Assembly (NCBI RefSeq): GCF_048771995.1
Contig: NC_133044.1
Location: 1,756,001 to 1,820,000 of the forward strand
DNA: 64,000 nt
Reading direction: 5' to 3'
Source of the DNA: Taeniopygia guttata
Lineage: Eukaryota > Chordata > Aves > Passeriformes > Estrildidae
The notes under the pieces were generated by a model, which saw nothing but the letters and a program-made list of their open reading frames with translations, made no database searches and was not told the origin of the DNA. Positions 1-11,300 of the stretch are shown here, piece by piece. Every line of letters begins with the position of its first letter. Position 1 is the stretch's first letter. A program made the position numbers and the translations under genes.

Positions 1-1928
1 CCTTCCCTGCTCTTTCTAACCCCACCTTAAGCTCACTCCTATTTCTGATTTGTTTCTGACTATCAGGACATGCAGTGCAGCCTCTCTGATTCTCCTCTCT
101 GGTAAATGAAGGATGATTTATTTATTTTCCTGCCTTTTATTATTTGTGTTAAATTATCAAGGACAGGATTTTTCTCATGAATGAATGAGTGCTTTGGGGA
201 TTTCTTTTCACCTTTTGAGATTCTATCTGCCTTCCTCCTCCAAGAAAAATCAATGAGCTTTGACTTGATCTCTGTATTTTATTATGTACGTGCATTTGAA
301 ATACCAAAACTTAATTTATTTATCCTTAAAACACCTTTAAACTTGAAAGAATTTGCTTGTTTGAAATTTCTACTCCCTTTGCTTTCCTGTGTATGATCCA
401 AGATGAAATTCTGCTGAGGGAGAAAGAACAATATGTCTTTGCTGCATCAGCCCAGCAGCCCCATCTATTTTTGCTCCCTGGGCACTATAAGTACACTGCG
501 CACTTAGGATGGCTCAATTAAATTGTGATCTATAATTAGTATTGAAAAAATGCAGGAGGTATTTTCCCCCCTGCTTCTGTTCAACCAGCAGCACCGAATA
601 AATCCCTTTTCCTATGCAAATACCAGCACAGAGCCTCGAAATTAAACACTGCAGCTCTTAAAAGTGACGAGGGACCATTGTTTGCAGTAAAATAGAGCAG
701 AGTGCAGGGAGGAGAAAAGGGATCCAGCATTATCAGGGGGAAGTGCTGCCCTGGGAGCTGCTGAAGGGAGATGGTGTTAAAGCAGATCAAGGTTCAGAGC
801 TGTTCTATAAATCCTGGAGGGTTTCCCTGGGTTTATTTCTCTGCTCTGAATGAATTCCCTCAGCAGTTTGGCTTCCCCAAATTCCTCCCTGACCTTCCAA
901 ACCCTTCCCTCTGCCCAGCCCCTGGGCCAGGGCTGTTCTCCCTGCAGGGGCTGCCCACACCTGGGCCGGGTAAACACAAAAACACAAAAATACAAACAGC
1001 TTTTGCTTTTCCAAACTCTGCCCCAGGGTTTGCTTCCCATTGATCCTGACTATCAAGCTGTGCTAAATTTACTGCCCCATTAGGGGCTTTGTTGGGGAAA
1101 CCTAAAGACTGGCTAGAAACCCTTGTGACTTGATTGGATTGGTGTCAATAATTTGGGTTTACCTCTCTATCAGAAGGAAATAACACAGGGAATGCATAGG
1201 TGATCATTTGTAGGTGTTTTTTGCCCCCTCAACCCCGGTTATTTCCACATTTTTCCTTGAGTGTGGACCAAATTTCACAGTCATTAATACACAAGAAAAT
1301 TGCTCTCTACACCTTCTTCTCCAAATTTCTCCTCAGGCAGCTGCTCCACAGAGTACAATTTATTATTTAAAAGGCTAACATGTTTCAAGAAACTCCACTT
1401 TTGGGAATCAGCTGAAATTCCTTCTTGTTGTCTATTTTTTTTAAGAATAAACCTTTCCTTCCTGTCCTGCCACTTAGAACCAGCCTGGGTGATCTGCCCT
1501 GACCAGCTCATTGAGCCCAGCTCCACCTGGGCACTCACAGCTCAGCACACTGAATCACTGATTGCTAATCTGAAATTGCTGCCAGCCTTGTCAAACACCA
1601 CAGCACCTGTGGTTTAAAACCAGCATTAACACTCCTTGGAGGGCTTTCTAAGGAAGGAAGGGACATTATCCCTGTTGTAGGAGAGGGAAACTGAGGCACG
1701 CTGGGGCAGGCACCTGCCCAGGGACCAAACATCACCCCCAAACCTCTGTCCAGCCTCATCCAGGTCTCAGGTTATTCCGTTTACAGCTGCACTGATCCAC
1801 CTCACATTTCTTGTCTGGTTCCTTTTGAGAGCTCAGGGATCCTCTGGGGCTGTTTTTGGGGAAAAGAGAGACAAAGTGTCTGCAATTTCCAGCAGGAATG
1901 CTCCAAACCTTGTAACAGTGAGGGATCT

Positions 1929-1976
1929 CCATCCCTCCATCCATCCCTCCATCCATCCCTCCATCCATCCCTCCAT
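1929..1976. repeat. CCATCCCTCCAT microsatellite
   Basis: About four copies of a 12-bp unit built from CCATCC and CTCCAT lie in tandem. Confidence 0.95.
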
Positions 1977-2334
1977 CAGCTCTGGGGTGGGGTTACAGCA
2001 AAGTCACTGAAAATTATTTTTCTTCGGGGGAATGGAATGAACCCCAGCACGTTTTAACCTTTTGCTTTATCACAGAGCAGGACTCAGCCATGAGGAGACA
2101 AATCTCCCACAGTCCACGCTCTGCTGCTCCAAAAGATTGATGCCTGATAGGACATTCCTCTAATTTAGATGAGATCAGATCCCTCTGATTTTCTATATTT
2201 CTGCTTACATGCTTTTACCCTTCACAAACATTAAATTTACATAACCATGCGGACATTGGCATCAATTCTCACTCTGGGGTTCCCTCAGGGCCATTCAGGT
2301 ACAAAATACCCCTGAGAGCTCCATCAGCAGCTTA

Positions 2335-2411
2335 AAAACAAAACAAAACAAAACAAAAAAAAAACCAAAACCAAAACAAAGACAACAAAATAAAATAAAG
2401 TAAAATAAAAA
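2335..2411. repeat. A-rich low-complexity tract
   Basis: AAAAC units grade into AAAAT and AAATA units. It resembles a decayed A-rich simple repeat; no element body is recognised next to it. Confidence 0.85.
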
Positions 2412-4754
2412 TATTCTGTGATTCTTCCCTTTCCAGTTCTAATGGTGTGGACTGCACACAGATTTATGGTTAGGCTCCAAATCCATTTCAGAGCTGCCAA
2501 ATTCAGGATGCTGACGTACTTGGACACACTCTGGAGTGAAAAGTTGCATTTTCACCTGATTAAAAAAAGATAATAAATGCAATGTAAGACCTGGAGCACA
2601 GAGAAAAGGCAGTGAGCCACAGGAATGATGGAATTACCCATGGGAGGGGTTTAGGTCACCTCTGGGGTCTCCATCAGGTCGGAATCCAAGCTGCCCCTTC
2701 CCCAGGGATGAGGATGATCCTGCTGAGTTTTATCCATGATTTCCCCATGGATGCTCATGGCTCTCCCACTGGATGCTGGAAGCAGAAAAGCCTTTGACAC
2801 TTGCAAAAATCCAGCACAAACCTTGAGGTCTCCTAGAAAAGCTGCAAAGCCCAGAGTCTGTCTCTGTGCAGGCTCTTTTCCCTGCCTGTGGCATTGCAGG
2901 AGATGCTTTGTGGTGTTCCAGCATCTCTCCACTGGCCTGTTATTAGATTTTTAGTCATATTTTTAGCCACAGGTTCAGCCATCAAAAGCTCAGTGTAAAA
3001 GACTGCAAAGGCCAGCAAAGCTACCAAGTGATTTGTTTGAATGCAATTTTAAAAGTAGTTTAAAATAAATAATTCTGAACTGTATTTTTATTAAAGAAAG
3101 CCAGGCAAAACCACTCACAGGAGGAAATCACCTTAGCCCTGGATACTGATTTTTTTCTGCAGCTCCTGCCTTTGATACAGGACATTTCTGAAGGCACATT
3201 ATCCACAGCAGAGTACCACAGGTCACAGCTGAAACCTTCCCCTGCTCTGTGACACAGAGGAAGTCGTTTGCAGATGTTAATAGATGTTTGCATATCCAGA
3301 ATCCCTGATTCCCTTTGGACTTTTCCTGCAGTTTGTGTCTGTTCCAAAGGCCTTACCCAGCCTGTGATTCAGGTGTGTAAATTATAAACATCAGATGTGC
3401 TGCCTTGCAAGGCTTCACCACCACAATAAAGCTGATTTCCAGGGCTCACTCCCCATCATCTCCTGCAATATACCTGCATAAAGGTGTGTATCCCTAGGGA
3501 AAATCAAATTAAAGTTAAAAGTAAAGAGCAGTGAATGGCCACCAGCCCTTGCAGGGACACACAGGTCTCGAGGTGAACTTTTGGAACTGGTTTTGTCTCT
3601 CAAAGGGGTTGGCTGGGGCTTCCTGAGGATGTATAATGCTTCAGAAGGTATAAATATTCTCTATATGCTCAGTTTGTGCCCATTAATTAGAAAGACAGGC
3701 TTAGATAACAATTGCTTTTGTTCTGTCTTTTGCACTAAAAATAGAAAGTTTCACAAAGCCAGCTAGAAATAGGATGAGTCCAACACAAGGCAAACCTAAA
3801 AATAAATCCCATGCAAACCCAGCTTTTGCCATTTTGGTGGGAAAGAGTGAGAGCAGAGGTGAGAGCAGATTTTGGGGATGGATTTAAGGATGAGGATGGC
3901 AGAGCAGGGAGAGCTCTGGGACCCTCAGGAAAACAGGGAATGGCCAGGCAGGATGGCTGGAAGGGGGACAGGAGACTAAAGGGACAAACAAAGGACTCAG
4001 GTGAAAGAGAGAAAGGATTTGAATTAAAAATCAGCACAGGACATTCCTGCTGTCCCAGGCAAAAAGACCATTCACACTCCCAGAAGCTCAATATCATTAA
4101 TAAAACCAGCAAAAATAATATTAAAAACTGCAATAATAATAATAAATACAGCAAAATAGAAGCTGAATAAACCCCAGGCACTCTATCAGAAGCAGGAATT
4201 GAGGCAGTTTAGCCTGTTTTAGTGACTCTTGAGTGCACAGGAACAGATTAAATGGCATTTTCAGCCAGCCTGTCCCCAGCACACCACGCAGCTCCAAGTG
4301 GGACAGAGCAGATTGGGGAACTTTTGTGGAATTCAGACAATCTGAGCATGGTCCAAAGAGCCGAAGGGTCTTTTCCCAGATCTCACAATAGCACCTTGGC
4401 AGGGCTGCTCCAGCCTGGCCCCCAGCCAGCAGCACCTCCCCTCTCACTGGGCAGGAATATTTTATTTATTTTTTTGCCTCCAGCTTCCAAACGAGGCTTG
4501 ATAGCTAAAACAATTGGAAGCGTTTGTAATAAAATGAAAACAATACGTAATTCTTATTGTTTTTTCTGCCAAGAAGCAGCTTTGGGCAGGAACCAGTTGT
4601 AAATTCCAGGAGGAAGAGGCAGAGATAAGTGGGACTGCTCACGTGCCAAGACAGACTCCCTAAATTTAACTGTCCTGAACTCTGTGGAGGAAGAGCCAGC
4701 CCTGTCCAGCCTTACTCTAAATTAAACCAAATAAAGTCAAGGTGACACCTGTGG

Positions 4755-4824
4755 GATGGCACAGAACCACTGAAATCAAGGATAAATCCATAATAAAATG
4801 TTAGAGAAAGATAGAATTGATAAT
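4755..4824 (+). repeat. Dispersed repeat, copy A
   Basis: This roughly 70-bp segment, beginning GATGGCACAGAACCACTGAA, recurs in diverged form at 6198-6264 in the same orientation. The matching block ends abruptly on both sides. Copy A has four extra bases near its right end. The family is not recognised. Confidence 0.75.
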
Positions 4825-5289
4825 ACAGTAAGTCCAGGTGTGCATATCTACATCTTTATCTATATATTTTTATATTTTTATAGCTGTATATCACAGCAAT
4901 GATCTCAGCACCTCAACCACAAAAACAAACCAAAAAAACCTCCCTAAACCACTGAAAACCCCACTTTCTGCTGTGTTTTTCCAGCAATAAATGGAACTGC
5001 AGGACAGAGAGTGTGGGAGCTGAGGATTGACTGGAAGAGCAGAGCAGGGTGGGATCTGAGGGCTCCCAGACCCCATAAAAAAGGGGGTTCAGAGGGAGAT
5101 TTTGGAGGGGGGACAGAGGGAAGGTGAAGGGCACGGTTGTCAGATGGGACAAAAGATGAATGAAGCCAGAACAGGAATTCCAGATGAAGAGGGAACTGTT
5201 TGGATGCTGTAAACACCAGGGAGGGAAAAGAATTGTTTAGGGTGGTTCGGTGATATTTCTAGGAGTGATGGGATGCAGATAAGGAAGTG

Positions 5290-5445
5290 GAAAATGTAAG
5301 CTATTAAATAGGAAACATTTCCTGACAGCGTGGGCTAATGCACTGTGGAAAAGTCTTCCAAGGGAAGTGGCAGGAGCCTCTGGATAATTAAAAGTGGCCT
5401 GGACAATGTGCCTGAGGACATAATCCTGTCTAAAACCACAGAGAG
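5290..5445 (+). mobile_element. Possible old LINE (CR1/L3-like) remnant
   Basis: The stretch with ACATTTCCTGACAG, GGGCTAATGCACTGTGGAA and GGGAAGTGGCAGGAGCC resembles the conserved region upstream of the 3' end of CR1/L3 LINEs. It is diverged and has no clear ends. A repeat-library search is needed to decide it. Confidence 0.35.
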
Positions 5446-5669
5446 ATGCCTGCATGTGACAAGGATCTTCCCTTCTTGCTTAGGAAAGAAAGCCCCAAAG
5501 CTCAGGGGAAGAAAGAGCCATTGTAATGCAAGGTTCCTATAGGGAGGGAGGCTCACTTCCCACTCAGATCAAATCCAAATGCAAATTCTCCTCCTCGGGG
5601 ACTCTGTGGTTCCTCCTGAGCAGCACCCACACAAAGGCTCCTGTTCCCCAATGTTCCATTGCTGCCAAT

Positions 5670-5768
5670 CAAAAAGAAACAAAAAAAAAACCCAAAAAAC
5701 CAAAAAAACACAACCAAAAACAACAAAAATAAAACCAAACCAAAACCAAACCACAAATGAAAAAAAAC
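5670..5768. repeat. A-rich CAAAA/CCAAA low-complexity tract
   Basis: Imperfect CCAAA, CAAAA and AAAACC units run for about 100 bp, interrupted by AAAT. Confidence 0.85.
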
Positions 5769-6197
5769 AGCCCTAAATTCACGCTACACATGAATCCTCT
5801 GTTTGCTCAGGCATTCTGTAATGTTTAATTAGCTCGTTCTTTGAGGTTTAAGAGCTTCAAGGACATTTTTCTTATGAAGTGCTGGATTTATGTGCTCTTC
5901 TACTTCACTGATACCATCCAACCACAAGTGTGCAAAGGACTTGGTAGAAAACACAATCCTTACCTTGTTCAGAGACGCTGGAGGTTTGGTGGAAAGATGC
6001 AAAAATCAGATACTAATTATTAAACACTCCTGAGAGCTGGATGTGAGGCAGCTGCAGCCACTGAGGGCTGGATTTTCAAAATGAAACTTTATTTAATAAA
6101 CTTTTTCTCCCCATGGTTTTGCTGCCCAGACTGGAAGATCTGTGATGTGCTCAAGTGTCAGTTTACTGAGGCGTGATTGAAACCCACAAGTTTTTTT

Positions 6198-6264
6198 GAT
6201 GACACAGAACCACTGAAATCAAAGATAAATTCATAATGAAATATAAGAGAAAGATAATTGATAA
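6198..6264 (+). repeat. Dispersed repeat, copy B
   Basis: It begins GATGACACAGAACCACTGAA and matches 4755-4824 with scattered substitutions and a 4-base gap. Flanking sequences differ, so it is not part of a long duplication. Confidence 0.75.
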
Positions 6265-8254
6265 AACAACTTCCCAGACTCCTGTCCAGGGGGTAAAAAC
6301 TCAGTGATTTCTGTGTTTGGGAAGGGTGGGACATAACCCATTTCCATCCCCCTGGCACACAGGCCTGGCTCAGGACCACCTGGGCACAATCTGGGGGTAA
6401 TTCCCCTTGGCCCTGTGGCTCTGTTTGAATTTGGTGGTTCCAGGGTAGAAGTTTAAAATCTCCACAGCCTCGAAGCTGCTGCCCTGGCTCCCAGCTGTGG
6501 CTCAGAGCACCTGAAAAATCGGATTTGCATTGCAGAAATGCTTTGATGCTCCCATTCCATTGTGAAACCTCCTGGAACTGCCCAGCCTGGAGCTCTCACC
6601 TTCCCCCTCTGCTTTCTATCCCAAAGATTTGGCAGCAAATCCTTCCAGGTTATTCCTGCTGGTTGTTTCACACCTGAAGGTTCCTCCGTGTGTAAATTGG
6701 CAAGGAACTCCCAACCCCAAACTTGGGGGATTGTTAAAAGTTCACACTGACCCCAGAGCAGCTGCCAGAACCTCACCTGGAGTCTTTGATCCCTGCAGAA
6801 AACACAGGTGGAGGCAGTGAGGAGATCAGCTCAGCTGGCATTCTGCAAGAAATTAAAATTAATCATTTTAATTTATTGATTATAATATCGATTCAGGCAC
6901 TCGGTGGCATCCTGTGCTTGGAACTTCTGCAGTGGGGATGAGAAAAAGCTTGGTGCCACTGTCCTGGAAAGATAAAAAAAGCAACAAGCAGTGCTGGAAA
7001 GTGAAGTTTTGTGTGTGTTAGGAATCTGCCAAAAGGATAAAACCTCGTCAAAACCAGTTTTTGGATAACAACGTAGAAATCCCCGCAGTTCTTACCACAC
7101 AGAAAAAGCAAAGTTTGTTTTTCTTCCCTGTCTTGCTAAACGATGAAGTGAGGCAACATTGATTGTAGTTTTCAACAGAAAATTCGTTTTTGTGAAAGAA
7201 AAACCAAAACTGACATTTTTTTTAAGGTTATATTAATTGCCACGAGGTTTCCCTCTGTGTCACAGCAGCTCAGGTTTTACAACAATTCTCTATTTATAAC
7301 TCCTAAATCCTTAATAGATGGATGTATTGTTATGCCACTGATATCAAGATAAAGGTGTTAAAAGCCTTCCAGCAGGTGTGTTATAAATTACAAATTAAGG
7401 TAATTACCAGTGAAGTGACAGGGCTCCTCCATAATTATCCTTAAAATTGATTAGCCATTTATTAAAATGCCTATAATTTACTAATCACAAGCAAACAGAA
7501 GATGTGGTATTAATCATCATTATAAGAGGGTTTGAATTGTTATGGGTCGAAGTTAACTAGCCAAAGAGAACTACCCCTGTCAAAGTCAATTTAAAGTTTA
7601 GAATAAATAAAGAGCCACTGAAGCAACTTGGGATAAACAAAACAATCCTACTTTCCTGCCTAGATAAACACATAAAGTTAAATCAGCTCTTGTCCTCTGG
7701 AGTTTGTATTTCTTTGACAATGGAAAAGCAAACCTTGGATGTTCTGCTGAAGAATTCTGCATCCATCCCTGTGGGCTGGGACCCAACTGAGTTAGGCCAG
7801 AGATCCTCCAGGTCCTGCAGGAAGGGAGATCCTTCATTTCTCAGAATTCTTCCCCAGGTAACCTTCAAAGGACTTCCTGGAACAGGCTGAGATAAGTCCT
7901 CTTGCATAAGTGAATTTACAAGTCTGTGAGAGACTGGCAAGTGCAGAGCTGATAAAAGGAAATTTACTTTAACACTGCATATGTTCAAACGTGGAACTTT
8001 TGCCTCAAGAAGTGGAGGAAGCCAAGGTTTGAAAATCAAATTCTTTAGCATTGCAACCCATTCAGAATCCTGATGTCCTTAAGATTCTTGCCAGCAAATT
8101 TTGGGGGGATATTAATGGCTATAAAGTGGTTTATGAGAGATCAGGAGGAGATCTAGAGAGGGCAGAGCTGCCAATCCATTTCCCTGCTGCTTTTTGGGGG
8201 TATCATTAGTACAGATTTTCATCCACCTGTTTTATTTATTGTTTGTTTTTTTAG

Positions 8255-8305
8255 TGGGCCACTGGTGCTATCGGTCCCAGAAGTGTGAGCAGCCACAGTG
8301 TGAAG
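8255..8305 (+). CDS. CA4: CA4 coding exon 2
   Basis: It encodes GHWCYRSQKCEQPQCE, the CA IV-type N-terminus of the mature enzyme. The acceptor is a T-rich tract ending in AG at 8253-8254 and the donor is GT at 8306. It begins with two bases of a split codon, so exon 1 must end with one base of a codon. It has three cysteines, where human CA4 has two in this stretch. Confidence 0.88.
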
Positions 8306-11300
8306 GTACTGCCAAGCAATTTACTTTTCCAATCACATTGGTGATTTTTTTTTGCTTTGCAAAGGGGCTGGTGAGAGAAATAATGCAAAAATTTCACAGC
8401 CCTCAGCCTTTAATGGCCCGTGGGCACATTATTTGTGACCATGTCAGTGCCAAACAGGGTATTTTGAAGCTCGGTGTTTGTGGTAACTGCTCATTTTGTG
8501 TAGACCAAGGATAATGTAGAAATGTACAAATAAATGTGAATATGTAAATACACGAATGTAAAAATCAAGCACACAAATGTAAAAATCAAATATCCAAATG
8601 TAAAAATCAAATACTACACAAATGTAAAAATCAAGTACACAAATGTAAAAATCACCCCAGAAGCTGGGGTGATGTCTCAAATCTCAGCTGGGTGGTTTGG
8701 CTTTCTTAAGGATTTGCTGCTTACAGGGAACACAATTAACAAATTTTCTTCATCCCTGAACAGATCCTTCTCAGTGGCACAACATATACGTGGCGTGCAA
8801 AGGGGACAGACAGTCCCCTGTCAACATTGTCACCCGAAATGTGGTTTATGACAAGAGCCTCAAGCCCCTGGCGTTTGAAGGGTACGATGTCAAGGGCTCT
8901 GTGGATTGGACCCTGGAGAACAACGGGCACACAGGCAAGTAGTGCCAGCCTGGGGCTGGGTTTTGGGCATTGCCTGGCTCCTGCCAGGTCCTTGGAGCAC
9001 AGCAGGGCAGCACTGCTGAGATCCCACCCCTCTCTTTCAGAGGGGAAGCTGCCAGGACCTTCTTGGCGTCAATATTTTCTTGGGAAGTGCGTGGGAATGG
9101 TGAAGTTTTGGGGTTGTGGATGTGGTTTGTGAACATCTCAGCAGGAATTTCTGTGCAGAAACAGAGCTGGAGGTGCCACAGAACCAAACAGAGCCCAGGG
9201 CTGGGGGCAGGTGGGCAGGACAATAATTTGGGCAGAATTTTATCTTTTTCTGCTGCAACCACTTCATTCCTGGGCTGGTCCTTTCCAACTCTTGCCTCTG
9301 CACAAAGAATCCTGCTGGAGAAAAGTCTGCTGTGGGAAAGTCATTCTCTATTAGTTCTTTCAATAATGAGCTATATTCTTCTCACATTCAGACCTGTTTT
9401 CTCTGCACACAGACGTTATCGTTATCTGATGCTGATCAGCTACTTAGTGAATCAGTAAACCTTGAATCAATTAACAGTAATTTAGAACTGTTCCACTTCC
9501 TCCACCTTCCTTCACAATACTGAGGATGCTGCTCCAAAAAAAAAATGATGTTCAATTATTTCGACTTTAAAAATAAACCTGTAGTCTAAATTTTTTTTTT
9601 TTTTAACTTATGTGTAGGTGTTTTTAAAATCTTGGATGGGTTGTTTTAACTGCCAAATCCTCCAAGCAGAAAGTAGCATGTGGCAAATATTTCCTGATTT
9701 AAAAGAGAAAGGTGGGAAGGCAGTTGGGGAGATTTTAACAGCTACAAATTCTAATTTCAAACATTGCTGTTGTGGCAGACCACAAGAAAATGGAATGTTT
9801 TGACTTTTCACTAATATATGGATTAATGACTTTCCCATTACAGGATAATACTCCAGGATGTCCAATTACAGTCCCTTTGACATCAAAATTAATATTTATA
9901 AGGGTTGCTCCTCATCTTCCCCAGCCATGCATAAGGATTAGGGGTTTAATCTGGGTTTTTAAAATCTCATCCTTCTAAGGGCAACCAATTCCTGTGCTAA
10001 ATGAGGAGGTTATTGCTTAAATTACAGTTGCAATTAGAGACTGCAGGTGAGATTAGACCCTCATTATGTTCCGTGATGGGCACATAGCAAAGGTCGCTGT
10101 CTCAACGGTCTTAAGCTAAATAAACAGAACCCACAAAGACGTCTGACTCATCCATTTACAGATTAAAAAGCAAAGGAACTAAGTGACTCATGCACTCTCC
10201 AAGTTCATTTAGAATTCAGAACAGAAATGAAATCTCTGGGGCTGCAATCCAGAATTTTCCTATGCAAAGAGAAGTGCTGTGCTTAACGTGGGGGTCGCAA
10301 AAAGCAATATTTTAACATATATCTCAAATATGTATGATTTAGGCTTAAATTGCAGCACTACTCTAAATTAAAACAGAATGTCTTTAAACCCTGCCCAAAG
10401 GAAATGTTACAGTGCAGACAACAGGAGATTAAAATAATGGTTAAAACCCAAATAAACTGGGATTCAATTTACTTTGATAGAGGGTTTTTTTTAGGAAAAA
10501 AGTGAAGGAATATAGGGTCTTCTGAGAGGTATAAGAGGTCATAATGGTTAGCATTGATCTCAAATTAAACTCAGGCATGATTTTGTAGTTCAGTTTCTGC
10601 AGAGCAGAATTTCTGGAACACTCTGTCTGAAAAGCCAAGTGAGAACTTGCAGATAAATTTGAATCTCAAGAACATCTCTGCTCTCACATGCTGTTAATGT
10701 AGGACCTGCTCTTCTCCTTCAAAACAATTTATGCTTTTTTCCCCAGTTAAAGTGGCACTGGACACATCCCCTAAAGTCGGAGGAGGAGGCCTGGGGGTAA
10801 AATACAAGGCAGTAGAATTCCATTTGCACTGGGGAGTCCCAGGTGAGCCACGAAACTTCCCTGGCTCAGAGCACAGCATAGATGGAGAAAAATACCCCAT
10901 GGAGGTAGGTGGGACTGCGTGTGGAGCACGGCTTTCACTCCAGAACTCTGGAATTCTGCTCACAAAATCTCTTGGCTAGTTCCCCACGGGAGGTCTGAGG
11001 GTGGAAATAATTGTCCTTGGTTGTTGTGTTCCAGCTTCACGTTGTCCACATAAGGGAAGATGCTTCAAATGTGGCAGAAGCCAAGAAAAGTCCAGATGGT
11101 TTGGCTGTGTTGGCCTTCTTTATAAAGGTAGGCAGTGAAATTTTCAACTGCCCCTCTCAAATCTCAGCCAGCAATTTGGCTGAGGGATTATGTCAATATT
11201 TTATGTTTATGTCAATATTGGTAGCCCAAGATTTAACCTCCCTATCTCCTGCAGGCATTCTGCCAGCACTGAGTTCCTCTACCTTTTTCTACATCCTGCT

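Larger units (their letters stand above)
1..8254. other. Non-coding DNA upstream of CA4 exon 2
   Basis: I find no ORF or exon here with a recognisable family or convincing splice context. CA4 exon 1 and its promoter are expected here or to the left of the window. I looked for an ATG followed by a short hydrophobic stretch and a phase-1 donor and could not defend any candidate. The stretch holds the repeats listed separately and is otherwise unremarkable. Confidence 0.6.

Noticed and set aside
8194..8254. Hydrophobic reading frame running straight into CA4 exon 2, resembling a signal peptide.
   Set aside because: It starts at TTG, not ATG, and its Leu/Phe/Val content comes from the polypyrimidine tract of a normal splice acceptor (AG at 8253-8254).
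8939..8940. A GT four bases past the chosen CA4 exon 3 end, as a conventional donor.
   Set aside because: Using it gives a stop codon at once after joining exon 4 and breaks the conserved NNGHTVKV strand.
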